This document shows positions 47,189-56,195 of a stretch of DNA of 64,000 nucleotides, piece after piece. Every line of letters begins with the position of its first letter. Positions within the stretch are counted from its first letter, which is position 1. The notes under the pieces were generated by a model. It saw nothing but the letters and a program-made list of their open reading frames with translations, ran no database searches and was not told where the DNA came from. Both the position numbers and the translations under genes were made by a program. The DNA is from Mycobacterium sp. Aquia_213 (GTDB lineage: Bacteria > Actinomycetota > Actinomycetes > Mycobacteriales > Mycobacteriaceae), in the NCBI RefSeq assembly GCF_026625985.1, contig NZ_CP113116.1:1426001-1490000 (forward strand). The letters run 5' to 3'.

Positions 47189-50100
47189 TCAGTCCGCCAC
47201 GCCGGCCTGCTCGGGCGCTTTCGGATTTTGTTGCTGCACATGGCGGCTGATCCACTCCTCGAGCTCGGCCGGTGGCAATGGCGGAGTGTGCACGAACCCC
47301 TGGGTGATGGTGCAGCCGAATCGCTGCAGTGCGCTCAACGTGACCTCGTCTTCGACTCCCTCGGCCACCAGGTCGGCGCCCAGACTGTCCGCCAGCGCCA
47401 CAGTGGACCGCACGATGGCGACCGATCGAGCGTCCTGAGCCAACCGTGAGACGAATATTCGGTCGAGTTTCAGCTCATCGACCGTGACATCCTGCAAGCG
47501 GGCCAGCGACGACCACCCGGTGCCGTAGTCGTCCAGCGAGATGCGAACGCCGAGGCGTTGCAGTTCGGCCACCGTATCGCGGGATCGCACCGAGTCGACC
47601 AGGGCGCCTTCGGTGATCTCGACGATCAGGGCGTCCGCGGGCAAGTTGTGAGTCTGCAGTAGCCATCCGATCGTGCCGACCAGTTCTAGATCAAGCAGAT
47701 TCGACGTCGCCAGGTTCACCGCGACGGCTGAGGCGACGCCCTCGTCGCGCCAGGATCCGATCTGTTTGAGGGCGAGCGCGAGTGCCCGATTTGCCACCTT
47801 GCGCATCAGCCCGGCGCGTTCTGCGGCGGGCAGAAACTCCTCGGGCTGCAACATTCCGCGGCTGGGGTGGTTCCACCGCAGCAGCGCCTCAACGCTGTGC
47901 ACACTGCCGTCTGCGTTGATCTTGGGCTGGTAGTACAACGTCGGCTCGTCGCCCTCTAGTAGCGCGGTGCGCAACTCCTCGATGAGGGTGGGCTCGTTTT
48001 CGCGATATACATCCAACGTCGCCTCATAGAAGGCGATCCTGCTCAGGGCGGATTTGGCGTTCGGCACAGCCGCTTCGGCGCGACTGAGCAATTCTTGCGG
48101 AAGCTCACAATGCTCGGGGCACAACGCAATAGCGACACATGGGTCCACTCCCAGAGTGATCGGACCCAACTCGAATGGTTCACGCAGGGCCTCGAGCACC
48201 AGGCCCGCCTGGGCGCGTGCGCCGGCGAGGTTTGCCCCCTTGGTCAGCAGGATCGCGAATTCGTCGTCACCCACTCGGGCCAGCAGGTCCTCACGTCGGA
48301 GGCTGTTCGCAAGCCGATTCGCGATGTGGCACAACAGCTCATCGCTGAGATGGCGATCGATTGAGTCGTTGATCTCGCGAAGCCCGCAGATATTCACCAC
48401 TAACAGTGCGGTCTGTGACGGTGTCCTGGGTATCGAGTCCGACGCCGCAAACGCAACGCCGGGCAACGCGGTCAGGGCCGTCGCCAGTGACCGCCGGTTG
48501 GGCAGCGTGGTCAATTCGTCGGTCATAGCGTGCTGATAACTGTCGGCCTTCATGCTGACATCACGGAAGGTCAGCGAGAATCGCACGGCGACCGTGATCA
48601 GACTCAACCCGGCCAGAGCCGCTGCGAATCGCGAGTTTTGATCCCAGACGGCAACTGCCAGCGCCACCAGTGCCCACGCTACCGGCACGGCGTAGGTGTG
48701 AAGCCCACGTTTCATCGCGGTGGTCACCGATGACCCGGGCGCCCAGCTCGCCATTGCCAGCAGTAGCGACGATGCGGGCCATACGGCGTCGAGCGTGGTG
48801 CCAACCCGATACGAGTCCGCAGCGGTCTCGAAGAGATAGACCGCGTCTGCGAGGGCAAACCCGATCAAGCCGGCACTGAGCAGAACCCAGCGGAATTCGT
48901 TGCGCCAGCCAACTATTGGCAACATGCTCGCGGCCAGCGTCAACAGGACCAGGTCCCCCCACGGGTAGAGCAGGCCAACCAGCACGGTTTGGGGTGCGCG
49001 AGTCGCGGCCGCGTCCAAGGTTCCGGCCCGCACCGACACGGCCAGCGCGGCCATGGCCAAACCGCATACCAGGGGATCAAGCCGGATCGGTAGCGGTATC
49101 GAGAGCATGCGTGCCCGCATCAGCAACAGCAGCCCGACGTAGACAAGCGGATAGAACGCGAGGTACTCCGGGTCGGCCACCGAGGGGGAGTGTCCATCGG
49201 GCACCCGCAGGGCATAGACGACGTCACCGATGGCCGAAGATGCCATGCCGGCCGCGATCAGCAACCAGGCCAATCGATCGGCAGTGACGCGGTAGGCGCG
49301 TACGGCAATCAGCCCGGCCGCCAACAGGTTCAACCCCGCATACAGAGAATTGGTGACTGATACGTTTTTGGCATTGAGGCCGGAAATACTCGTCGCTGTG
49401 AAAATGATTACGCCAATTGCCAACAGCACCAACGCAATCCGGATCGGATTCGGTGGCCATCGGAGACCGTCGTCCGAATCCTGCGGTGGGTCGGGTGTCG
49501 TCTTGGCAGATTTTGGCGCTCTCCGCGCGCCGCGTGGCGGGCCGGACGCGCCCGCGGTGGCCGGGTAGCCCGAGGCGGCCGCCGAAATGGGCAGCCATTC
49601 CATAAGTTTGGCCGGCAAGTCCGACACCGGCGAGTCGGTCGACCGCGGGAACGTATAGGAGAACGGAATATCGGGCACAAAGCTACGGACGCATTGGCCG
49701 CCCTCGCGTTTGGCGGTGTACATGGCCAGGTCGGCGTGCCGGAGGAGCTGATCGACGGTGCACGTCGATGCGGCGGTGGACACCGTGAACCCGATGCTCG
49801 GCCGAACCGCGACGGGAACGCCGTCGATCACGATCGGCGCGCTGAACGCCTCGAGCACATCGTGCGCGGCCGCGTCCGTCTCCTCGACTGAACTCTCGAG
49901 CAGCACCGCGAATTCGTCACCGCCGAGGCGGGCAATGAAGCCGTCTTCGTGCAGCGCGGCCGTGAGCCGTCCGGCCACCCGGATAAGTAGCTCGTCGCCG
50001 GCGGGGTGTCCCAAGCCGTCGTTGACCGCTTTGAAGTTGTCGAGATCGAGGCATAACACCGCGATCGGCGCGCTGTCGCTTTGTCTGGCGGCGATGGCGT

Positions 50101-51169
50101 CTTCCAGTCGATGCAGGAAATGAGCCCGATTCGCCAGGCCGGTCAGGCTGTCCCGAAACGCTTCCCGCGCGACTTCGGCCAACAGGTCCTGGTTCTCGGT
50201 GAGCGCAATGAATTGCCGGACGAGCACCGCGCCCACGAGAATTCCCAGCAGGGCGGTCAACACTCCGTGCTGCGCACGGACTATTGCGCCAAATCCGACG
50301 ACGGTGGCCAGCGACAGCGGCAGGTACGGCAACCACAGCAGGGCGCGCGACAACACCTCACTGCGCGTTGCTTCGGCGGGGGAGGATTCATTCACACTGG
50401 CCAAGGCGGCCAGCGCGATCATGCACAAGCCGGCCAGTCGCCCCAGGTCACCCAGATCACTGACGTGATAGCTGCCTATCCCGGTGTCGAACACCATCGT
50501 GATGTCGGCGACGCTGATCGTCGCGACTCCGCAGGCCGCCAGGCTGCGGCTCGGTCGCTCGCCGGGGCGACCCCGCGACAGCATCAGGATCGCGGTCGTC
50601 AAGAGGATGCCGTCGTTGACCACCTGCGCGACCGTCGCGGTCCGCGACCCCGTGGTGTCGCGCAGCTGCTTTTCCAGGACGAATACCCACGACACGACGA
50701 GCAGCGAGGTAACCAGGATCAGCCCGTCGAGCACCACCCGCCGCGAGCTGTGCGGAGAGAGGTTGGACAACAGCACCAGCGACGTCATGGCGCCGAATGG
50801 CCACAACAGCAGCACAATCTCGGCCGCGGCCGGGTGTGCGGCGTGATCGAGTTGTGAACGCACGTCGTAGAACGCCCAGATGAGTTCGCCGACCGCCCAC
50901 CCCAACTGGGCCGTCACCATGGCCAGCCAGCCGAATCTGCGACGCCCGTCGGCGAAGCGCGCCGCGCGCAGGCCACACGCCGCACCGAAAAGCAGACTCA
51001 CCGCCAACGCGATTTCGTCGACCGGCCGGGTCGCGTAGATGCCTTCCCAGTCCCGGATGGAGGCGATGATGATCATCACCCCGGCGACGCCGTATCCGGC
51101 AACGACGACCCGACCCACGCGTGCGGACAGCCCGAATCGCTGCCACGGGATCCCCGTCCAGCGCTTCAT
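47189..51169 (-). CDS. Giant cyclic-di-GMP protein: membrane-GGDEF, membrane-GGDEF-EAL
   Basis: A 1,326-residue polypeptide with two consecutive sensor-output units. Residues 1-325 hold about eight to ten membrane helices. GGDEF domain 1 (about 335-500) keeps DSLTGLANR, LDLDNFKAVND and an intact GGDEF at 416-420, but lacks the inhibitory RxxD. A polar linker leads to a second helical block (about 575-880), then a degenerate GGDEF domain with GDDEF at 967-971. An EAL domain (about 1070-1320) keeps EAL at 1094-1096, the DD pair 1213-1214, the LKLDR lysine and EGVED. It may both make and degrade cyclic-di-GMP. The start is ATG 51169 behind GGAG. No counterpart known to me at this locus. Confidence 0.92.
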   Translation of the reverse strand: MKRWTGIPWQRFGLSARVGRVVVAGYGVAGVMIIIASIRDWEGIYATRPVDEIALAVSLLFGAACGLRAARFADGRRRFGWLAMVTAQLGWAVGELIWAFYDVRSQLDHAAHPAAAEIVLLLWPFGAMTSLVLLSNLSPHSSRRVVLDGLILVTSLLVVSWVFVLEKQLRDTTGSRTATVAQVVNDGILLTTAILMLSRGRPGERPSRSLAACGVATISVADITMVFDTGIGSYHVSDLGDLGRLAGLCMIALAALASVNESSPAEATRSEVLSRALLWLPYLPLSLATVVGFGAIVRAQHGVLTALLGILVGAVLVRQFIALTENQDLLAEVAREAFRDSLTGLANRAHFLHRLEDAIAARQSDSAPIAVLCLDLDNFKAVNDGLGHPAGDELLIRVAGRLTAALHEDGFIARLGGDEFAVLLESSVEETDAAAHDVLEAFSAPIVIDGVPVAVRPSIGFTVSTAASTCTVDQLLRHADLAMYTAKREGGQCVRSFVPDIPFSYTFPRSTDSPVSDLPAKLMEWLPISAAASGYPATAGASGPPRGARRAPKSAKTTPDPPQDSDDGLRWPPNPIRIALVLLAIGVIIFTATSISGLNAKNVSVTNSLYAGLNLLAAGLIAVRAYRVTADRLAWLLIAAGMASSAIGDVVYALRVPDGHSPSVADPEYLAFYPLVYVGLLLLMRARMLSIPLPIRLDPLVCGLAMAALAVSVRAGTLDAAATRAPQTVLVGLLYPWGDLVLLTLAASMLPIVGWRNEFRWVLLSAGLIGFALADAVYLFETAADSYRVGTTLDAVWPASSLLLAMASWAPGSSVTTAMKRGLHTYAVPVAWALVALAVAVWDQNSRFAAALAGLSLITVAVRFSLTFRDVSMKADSYQHAMTDELTTLPNRRSLATALTALPGVAFAASDSIPRTPSQTALLVVNICGLREINDSIDRHLSDELLCHIANRLANSLRREDLLARVGDDEFAILLTKGANLAGARAQAGLVLEALREPFELGPITLGVDPCVAIALCPEHCELPQELLSRAEAAVPNAKSALSRIAFYEATLDVYRENEPTLIEELRTALLEGDEPTLYYQPKINADGSVHSVEALLRWNHPSRGMLQPEEFLPAAERAGLMRKVANRALALALKQIGSWRDEGVASAVAVNLATSNLLDLELVGTIGWLLQTHNLPADALIVEITEGALVDSVRSRDTVAELQRLGVRISLDDYGTGWSSLARLQDVTVDELKLDRIFVSRLAQDARSVAIVRSTVALADSLGADLVAEGVEDEVTLSALQRFGCTITQGFVHTPPLPPAELEEWISRHVQQQNPKAPEQAGVAD

Positions 51170-51283
51170 TGCTGCTCCAGCCGATCTGTCCCCCGGCGGT
51201 GAACGCATGAAGGCTTCACCACTGCTAGGGCAGAATAAACGTCCCAGGTGCGTTACCTCGTGCTTTTGTGCAGCTTGGTACCG

Positions 51284-51733
51284 CTAGGCAGGCGTCAGCG
51301 CGACGATCGGGATCGGCCGTGACGTCCGGCCCTGGTAGCCGTCGTACCGGTTGGCGTTGTTCTTGTTGACGATCTTCCACAGTCGCGCATAGTCGGGGTC
51401 GTCCGGACCGATGCTGCGTGCGGTGACTCCGAATCGTTTGGAGCCGAGGTTGATCTCGCACTCCGGACGTTTGCGCAGGTTGTGATACCAGCCGGGGGCG
51501 CTGTCGCTACCGCCGTAGGACGCGACGACCAGGTAGGAGTCACCGTCCTTGGCGTAGGTCAGGGTGGAGGAGCGCTGCTGACCGGTCTTGGCGCCGACCG
51601 TGTGCAGCAGCAGGCTGTCCGGCATCCCGGGTACGTGGTGGCCGATCCGGCCGTCGGTCTTCCGGTATAGCGAGTCGTGAATACGCAGCAGCGGGGCGAG
51701 AAACAGCCGCTCTAGCGTGGTGAGGTTGCTCAT
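51284..51733 (-). CDS. Deazaflavin (F420)-dependent nitroreductase family protein (Rv1261c-type)
   Basis: A 149-residue split-barrel protein of the Ddn family. Diagnostic segments are LLLHTVGAKTGQQRSSTLTY (about 41-60, cofactor phosphate loop) and VVASYGGSDSAPGWYHNLRKRP (about 69-90). It binds F420 and reduces an unidentified substrate, possibly a quinone. It lies downstream of the HIT gene on the same strand with a 10-nt gap. Orthologue of Rv1261c. Confidence 0.9.
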   Translation of the reverse strand: MSNLTTLERLFLAPLLRIHDSLYRKTDGRIGHHVPGMPDSLLLHTVGAKTGQQRSSTLTYAKDGDSYLVVASYGGSDSAPGWYHNLRKRPECEINLGSKRFGVTARSIGPDDPDYARLWKIVNKNNANRYDGYQGRTSRPIPIVALTPA

Positions 51734-51743
51734 GAATTCAGTT

Positions 51744-52172
51744 CTACTGACTGGCGTCGATGCGTGCCAGCGCGTCGCGCAGGATCTGCCCGGTGGCTTC
51801 CCGGTCCGGGTCCCGGCGCAGCAGCATCCCTTTGGCCACCGAGAGCTTGTCGCCGTTGCGGCGGGGCAGCACGTGCAGGTGGATGTGGAACACCGTCTGG
51901 AACGCCGCGCTGCCGTCGTTGATCCCGATGTTCGTGGCGTCGGCCAATTCGGTGGCCCTGGCGGCGCGCGCGATCCGCTGACCGATGGTGATCATCTCGG
52001 CCAGCGTCTGCGGCGGGGTATCGGTCAAATCGACGCTGTGCTGCTTCGGGATCACCAGGGTGTGGCCGCGCGTGAACGGGCGGATGTCGAGGATCGCCAG
52101 GTAGTCGTCGTCTTCGTAGATCCGGATGGCCGGAGCTTCCCCGGCGACGATCGCACAGAACACGCAGGACAT
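51744..52172 (-). CDS. HIT-family nucleotide hydrolase (Rv1262c-type)
   Basis: A 142-residue histidine-triad protein. The motif HIHLHVLPR places the triad at His96, His98 and His100. An N-terminal CVFC pair (Cys3, Cys6) is part of a zinc site in HinT/Fhit-like members. It hydrolyses nucleotide phosphoramidates or dinucleoside polyphosphates. The start is ATG 52172. It is divergent from amiB2 across a 131-bp gap. Confidence 0.93.
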   Translation of the reverse strand: MSCVFCAIVAGEAPAIRIYEDDDYLAILDIRPFTRGHTLVIPKQHSVDLTDTPPQTLAEMITIGQRIARAARATELADATNIGINDGSAAFQTVFHIHLHVLPRRNGDKLSVAKGMLLRRDPDREATGQILRDALARIDASQ

Positions 52173-52303
52173 GTGGCCACGGTACTGGCTGCCTCGACCC
52201 GGCCGTCTCGCGACCGAGCCGCGGAACGCACCCGTTCATACGGTTCGCGCAGATGATCAACCGGCCGGGGCGCGACCGAGGCCGCGCGGGCTACGCTGCG
52301 GCA

Positions 52304-53692
52304 ATGGACGCTCGCGAACTCGCTTTCGCCGGTGCGGGCGCACTGGCACAGATGCTGGCCGACGGTGAAATCAGCGCCCCGGACCTGCTCGAGGTCTACC
52401 TGGACCGGATCGCGCGCCTGGACAGCGACCTGCGCTGCTATCGCGTGGTGCTGGCCGACAGCGCCCGCGAGGACGCGCATGCCGCCCAGGAGCTGCTCGA
52501 TGCCGGTGAGCGGCTGCCGCTCCTGGGCGTGCCGATCGCGATCAAGGACGATGTCGACGTCGCCGGAGAGGTGACCGCGTGCGGCAGCGGTGGCCACGGT
52601 CCGCCGGTGCCGTCCGACGCGGAAGCGGTCCGCCGGTTGCGCGCGGCCGGCGCGGTCATCATCGGCAAGACCAATGTGCCCGAGCTGATGATCTTTCCGT
52701 TCACCGAGTCGCTGACCTTCGGCGCGACCCGCAACCCGTGGAACCTCGGGCGCACCCCGGGCGGAAGCAGCGGCGGCAGCGGCGCCGCGGTCGCCGCCGG
52801 GCTGGCCCCGATGGCGCTGGGATCCGACGGCGGCGGCTCCATTCGCGTCCCGTCGTCCTGGTGTGGCCTGTTCGGCCTGAAGCCGCAACGCGATCGCGTC
52901 TCGCTGGAACCGCATGACAACGCGTGGTACGGGCTGAGTGTCAACGGTCCGATCGCGCGGTCGGTGGCCGATGCCGCACTGTTTCTCGATGCCACCTCGA
53001 CGATCCCGGGCGCCGAGGGCGAATTCGCCGCCGCCGCCAAGCGTGATCCCGGCAAACTGCGAATTGCGTTGAGCACCAAAATCCCCACGCTCCCGCAGCG
53101 GGTCGGGCGCGAAGAGTTGGCGGCCGTAGACCAGGCCGGCGCGTTGCTTCGCGATCTGGGCCATGACGTCATCACGGCCGACCCCGACTATCCACTGGCC
53201 CAGCTCTACGCCAACTTCCTGCCGCGTTATCTGCGGGGCATCAGCGACGACGCCGCCGCGCAGGCCCACCCGGAACGGCTCGAAGCCCGCACCCGCACTC
53301 TGGCGCGCATGGGCTCGTTCTTCTCTGATCGACGGATGGAATCCGTGCGGGCGGTCGAGGAGCGGATGAACGCCAAGATCCAGTCGATCTTCGACGATGT
53401 CGACGTCGTCATCACGCCCGGCACCGCGGACGGTCCGTCTCGCATCGGTGCCTATCGGCGCCGCGGCGCGGTGTCGACGCTGCTGTTGGTCGCCCAGCAG
53501 GTGCCGTACTTCGCGCCCTGGAACGCCACCGGTCAGCCCGCCGCGGTGGTGCCGTGGGACTTCGACGGCGACGGCCTGCCATTGTCGATACAGCTGGTCG
53601 GCCGGCCGTTCGACGAGGCGACGCTGTTGTCGCTGTCCGCGCAGATCGAAGCGGCACGGCCGTGGGCGCACCGGCGACCGCCGGTGTCATGA
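52304..53692 (+). CDS. amiB2: Amidase AmiB2
   Basis: A 462-residue amidase-signature hydrolase. The likely Ser-cisSer-Lys triad is Lys81 (AIKDD), Ser155 (GGSSGGSG) and Ser179 (SDGGGSIR). It cleaves carboxamides to acids plus ammonia; the natural substrate is unknown. The start ATG 52304 gives the same length as I recall for M. tuberculosis AmiB2 (Rv1263), and the upstream open frame is extraneous. Its last 6 nt overlap the end of a convergent DNA glycosylase gene. Confidence 0.92.
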   Translation: MDARELAFAGAGALAQMLADGEISAPDLLEVYLDRIARLDSDLRCYRVVLADSAREDAHAAQELLDAGERLPLLGVPIAIKDDVDVAGEVTACGSGGHGPPVPSDAEAVRRLRAAGAVIIGKTNVPELMIFPFTESLTFGATRNPWNLGRTPGGSSGGSGAAVAAGLAPMALGSDGGGSIRVPSSWCGLFGLKPQRDRVSLEPHDNAWYGLSVNGPIARSVADAALFLDATSTIPGAEGEFAAAAKRDPGKLRIALSTKIPTLPQRVGREELAAVDQAGALLRDLGHDVITADPDYPLAQLYANFLPRYLRGISDDAAAQAHPERLEARTRTLARMGSFFSDRRMESVRAVEERMNAKIQSIFDDVDVVITPGTADGPSRIGAYRRRGAVSTLLLVAQQVPYFAPWNATGQPAAVVPWDFDGDGLPLSIQLVGRPFDEATLLSLSAQIEAARPWAHRRPPVS

Positions 53693-54181
53693 GGGCAATA
53701 GCTCCCGCCAGGCCGCCAGCTTGACGCCCGGCCGCGTGGCATGCGCGGGGCTGCTGGACGGCAGCCGCTCGAACGTGAGCCGCTCATCCGGGGGTGCCAG
53801 CCTGCGGTACAGCTCGGCCGCCTTGGCGCCGTTGAAGTAAACCCGGGTGATCCTCGGATAGTTGGCGAACAACTCGGCAAAGTCGTTGACCACCAAGCTT
53901 TTCGGATCGAACGCGGAGTCCGCGCTACCGGCTCGGCGGCAGCTGCGCAGCACGTCCCACAGCGCGACTCCGTGGGTTCGCAACGCGGCCAGCCGGGATT
54001 CGTACGGCCCGTCGGCGTCGAACCCGAAAAGCTCACCGGTGATGGCCCAGAACGCATTTCGTGGATTGGCGTAGTACTGCTGTGCCACCAGCGACTGCAC
54101 ACTCGGAAACGAGCCCAGGATCAGCATCCGGGCGCGGTCGTCGACGACGGGCGCGAAGCCGTGCAGCAGGGGAGGGGTCAT
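53687..54181 (-). CDS. Hypoxanthine/uracil-DNA glycosylase-like protein (UDG superfamily)
   Basis: A 164-residue member of the UDG superfamily resembling DNA-deoxyinosine glycosylases (family 6, HDG). The first active-site motif is LILGSFPSVQSL (residues 20-31), with the NPRNAFW segment (about 40-46) and the second motif LPSSSPAHA (about 139-147). It should excise deaminated adenine (hypoxanthine) from DNA. The convergent overlap with amiB2 and its absence, as I recall it, between amiB2 and Rv1264 in M. tuberculosis mark it as accessory. The start is ATG 54181. Confidence 0.85.
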   Translation of the reverse strand: MTPPLLHGFAPVVDDRARMLILGSFPSVQSLVAQQYYANPRNAFWAITGELFGFDADGPYESRLAALRTHGVALWDVLRSCRRAGSADSAFDPKSLVVNDFAELFANYPRITRVYFNGAKAAELYRRLAPPDERLTFERLPSSSPAHATRPGVKLAAWRELLPS

Positions 54182-54206
54182 CGCTTCACATCATGGCCCG
54201 TCGGCG

Positions 54207-55355
54207 TTGTACGTTGACCACGTGGACGACGCGGTCGACCGGAACATCGATGATCTGCTCGACGGACTCGAAGGCGCCGCGCGCACGGAACGTGCCGAGC
54301 TGGTGGCTTGGCTGCTGGAACAGGGCATCACCGCCGAGGAGATCGCGGCCACCGACCCGCCGCTGCTGCTGGCCAGTCGCCGCATCATCGGCGACGACGG
54401 CAGCTACGTGTCGGCGCGGGAGATCAGCGAGCAACACAGCATCGACCTGATGCTGCTGCAGCGCGTGCAGCGCGCGATCGGGTTGGCCAGGGTGGACGAC
54501 CCCGACGCGGCGATCCACATGCGCGCCGACGGGGAAGCGGCCGCCTACGCCCAGCGCTTCGTGGAGCTGGGGCTCAACCCCGATCAAGTCGTGCTGGTGG
54601 TGCGGGTGCTCGCCGACGGTCTGTCCCACGCCGCCGAAGTCATGCGGTATGCCGCGCTGGCGGCGATCATGCGTCCGGGAGCCACCGAGCTGGAGATCGC
54701 CCAGGCGTCGAAGGCGCTGGTGAGTCAGATCGGCCCGCAGCTGGGCCCGATGATCGAGCAGATGCTGTTCATGCAGCTGCGCCACATGATGGAGACCGAA
54801 GCGGTCAATGCCGCCGAACGGGCCGCGGGCAAGCCGCTACCGGGCGCGCGCCAGGTCACCGTTGCCTTCGCCGATCTGGTCGGCTTCACCCGGCTGGGCG
54901 AGGTGGTGTCACCCGAGGAGCTGGGGCAACTTGCCAGCCGGCTGGCGGCGCTGGCTCGCGACATCACCGCCCCGCCGGTGCGGTTCATCAAAACGATCGG
55001 GGACGCGGTGATGTTCGTCTGCCCCGAGCCAGCGCCGTTGCTCGATGTCGTGCTGAAGCTCGTCGAAGCCGTCGATACCGACAACGACTTTCCGCGGCTG
55101 CGGGCGGGGGTGTCGGCCGGGATGGCGGTGAGCCGGGCCGGCGACTGGTTCGGCAGCCCGGTCAATGTCGCGAGCCGGGTTACCGGGGTAGCGCGCGCGG
55201 GCACCGTGTTGGTCGCCGATTCCGTGTGGGACGAGATCGGCGAATCCGGGGAGTTCTCCGGGTCTTTCGCGGGGGCGCGTCGCCTCAAGGGCGTCAAGAA
55301 TGAAGTCAAGCTCTTCCGGGTGCGCCGGGGCGGCGAGGCCCGCAACAACGACTGA
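54207..55355 (+). CDS. Class III adenylyl cyclase with N-terminal autoinhibitory domain (Rv1264-type)
   Basis: A 382-residue soluble cyclase making cAMP. The N-terminal domain (residues 1-205) is the all-helical regulatory part that in M. tuberculosis Rv1264 makes activity pH-dependent. The catalytic domain carries metal-binding Asp223 (FADLVGF) and Asp267-region (GDAV), substrate Lys262, and transition-state residues Asn320 and Arg324 (NVASR). The start is uncertain: TTG 54207 preserves a DHV tripeptide found near the N-terminus of Rv1264, while GTG 54222 is a more usual codon. Confidence 0.92.
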   Translation: MYVDHVDDAVDRNIDDLLDGLEGAARTERAELVAWLLEQGITAEEIAATDPPLLLASRRIIGDDGSYVSAREISEQHSIDLMLLQRVQRAIGLARVDDPDAAIHMRADGEAAAYAQRFVELGLNPDQVVLVVRVLADGLSHAAEVMRYAALAAIMRPGATELEIAQASKALVSQIGPQLGPMIEQMLFMQLRHMMETEAVNAAERAAGKPLPGARQVTVAFADLVGFTRLGEVVSPEELGQLASRLAALARDITAPPVRFIKTIGDAVMFVCPEPAPLLDVVLKLVEAVDTDNDFPRLRAGVSAGMAVSRAGDWFGSPVNVASRVTGVARAGTVLVADSVWDEIGESGEFSGSFAGARRLKGVKNEVKLFRVRRGGEARNND

Positions 55356-55572
55356 TTTCGCCAAACGTATAGGCAGGCCCGGGCGGCTCTGGGGGGCGTC
55401 TGACACGGTCCGACGCGGCCGGCTCCTTCCCCTCTGCCGGCGCTTTGATTCGGCCGCTTCCGGGCCTGCTTCGCTCCCAAAAATACGCCGATGAGCGGGC
55501 CATATCAACGGTTTTGCGGGTCCCGAAGAACTTTCGCGGCGCTGCGTTCGCCGCGAGCGAACCCCCTTCGCA

Positions 55573-55610
55573 TTACACGTGTAACGGTGTAATCATGTAA
55601 TTATGAAATC
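55573..55610 (+). promoter_or_regulatory. Palindrome and 8-bp phased repeats over the start of the 55603 gene
   Basis: A perfect palindrome TTACACGTGTAA (55573-55584) is followed by a run with 8-bp period: GTGTAACG, GTGTAATC, ATGTAATT, ATGAAATC. The last unit contains the start codon. No ribosome site is visible. The layout resembles operators bound cooperatively by ribbon-helix-helix regulators; this reading is inferred. Confidence 0.6.
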
Positions 55611-56160
55611 GCATCACAGTCAGCGGCGGTACGGCCGCCCCGGGGGCTGGCAGCAAGCCCAGCAACCCGATGCCACCGGCGCGGCGGAATGGTTCGCCGG
55701 ACGCCTGCCCGAAGCCTGGTTCGACGGCGACCCGACGGTCGTCGTCGATCGTGAAGAGATCACCGTCATCGGCAAGCTGGCGGACGCAGCGGAAGAGAGC
55801 GAGGCGCGGGCCGAGGGCCGGGCCTCGCGTTTCCGCGAGGAGACTCGTTCGGAGCGGATGCGTATTGCCGACGAGGCGCAGGATCGCTACGGGCGCAAGG
55901 TTTCTTGGGGCCTGGAGATCGGCGGCGAGCGAATCCTGTTCACGCACATCGCAGTTCCGGTGATGACACGCTTGAAGCAACCGGAACGTCAGGTGCTGGA
56001 CACGTTGGTGGACGCAGGTGTCGCCAGGTCTCGGGCCGACGCCCTGGCGTGGTCGGTCAAGCTCGTCGGCGAACACACCGAGGAATGGCTGGCCAAGTTA
56101 CGCGACGCGATGTCGGCGGTCGACGATGTGCGCGCGCAGGGGCCGGACCTACCGGCTTAG
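55603..56160 (+). CDS. Small putative autoregulatory DNA-binding protein
   Basis: A 185-residue soluble protein I do not recognise. A polar Gln/Gly-rich start leads to AAEWFAGRLPEAWFDGDPTVVVDREEITVIGKL (about 27-58), then a charged helix (about 60-92). The C-terminal third (ERQVLDTLVDAGVARSRADALAWSVKLVGEHTEEWL) looks like a ribbon-helix-helix or similar small DNA-binding helix pair. Phased repeats cover its start, suggesting autoregulation. The G+C content drops sharply just upstream. No partner toxin is adjacent; the next gene is convergent pknH. The role is unknown. Confidence 0.75.
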   Translation: MKSHHSQRRYGRPGGWQQAQQPDATGAAEWFAGRLPEAWFDGDPTVVVDREEITVIGKLADAAEESEARAEGRASRFREETRSERMRIADEAQDRYGRKVSWGLEIGGERILFTHIAVPVMTRLKQPERQVLDTLVDAGVARSRADALAWSVKLVGEHTEEWLAKLRDAMSAVDDVRAQGPDLPA

Positions 56161-56195
56161 TTCAATGCCACAGTGCCGCTTAGGCATTGGTGTCG

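Noticed and set aside
55356..55572. A gene or RNA between the cyclase and the 55603 gene
   Set aside because: Short frames only, no ribosome sites, no clear structure apart from the operator at the right end.
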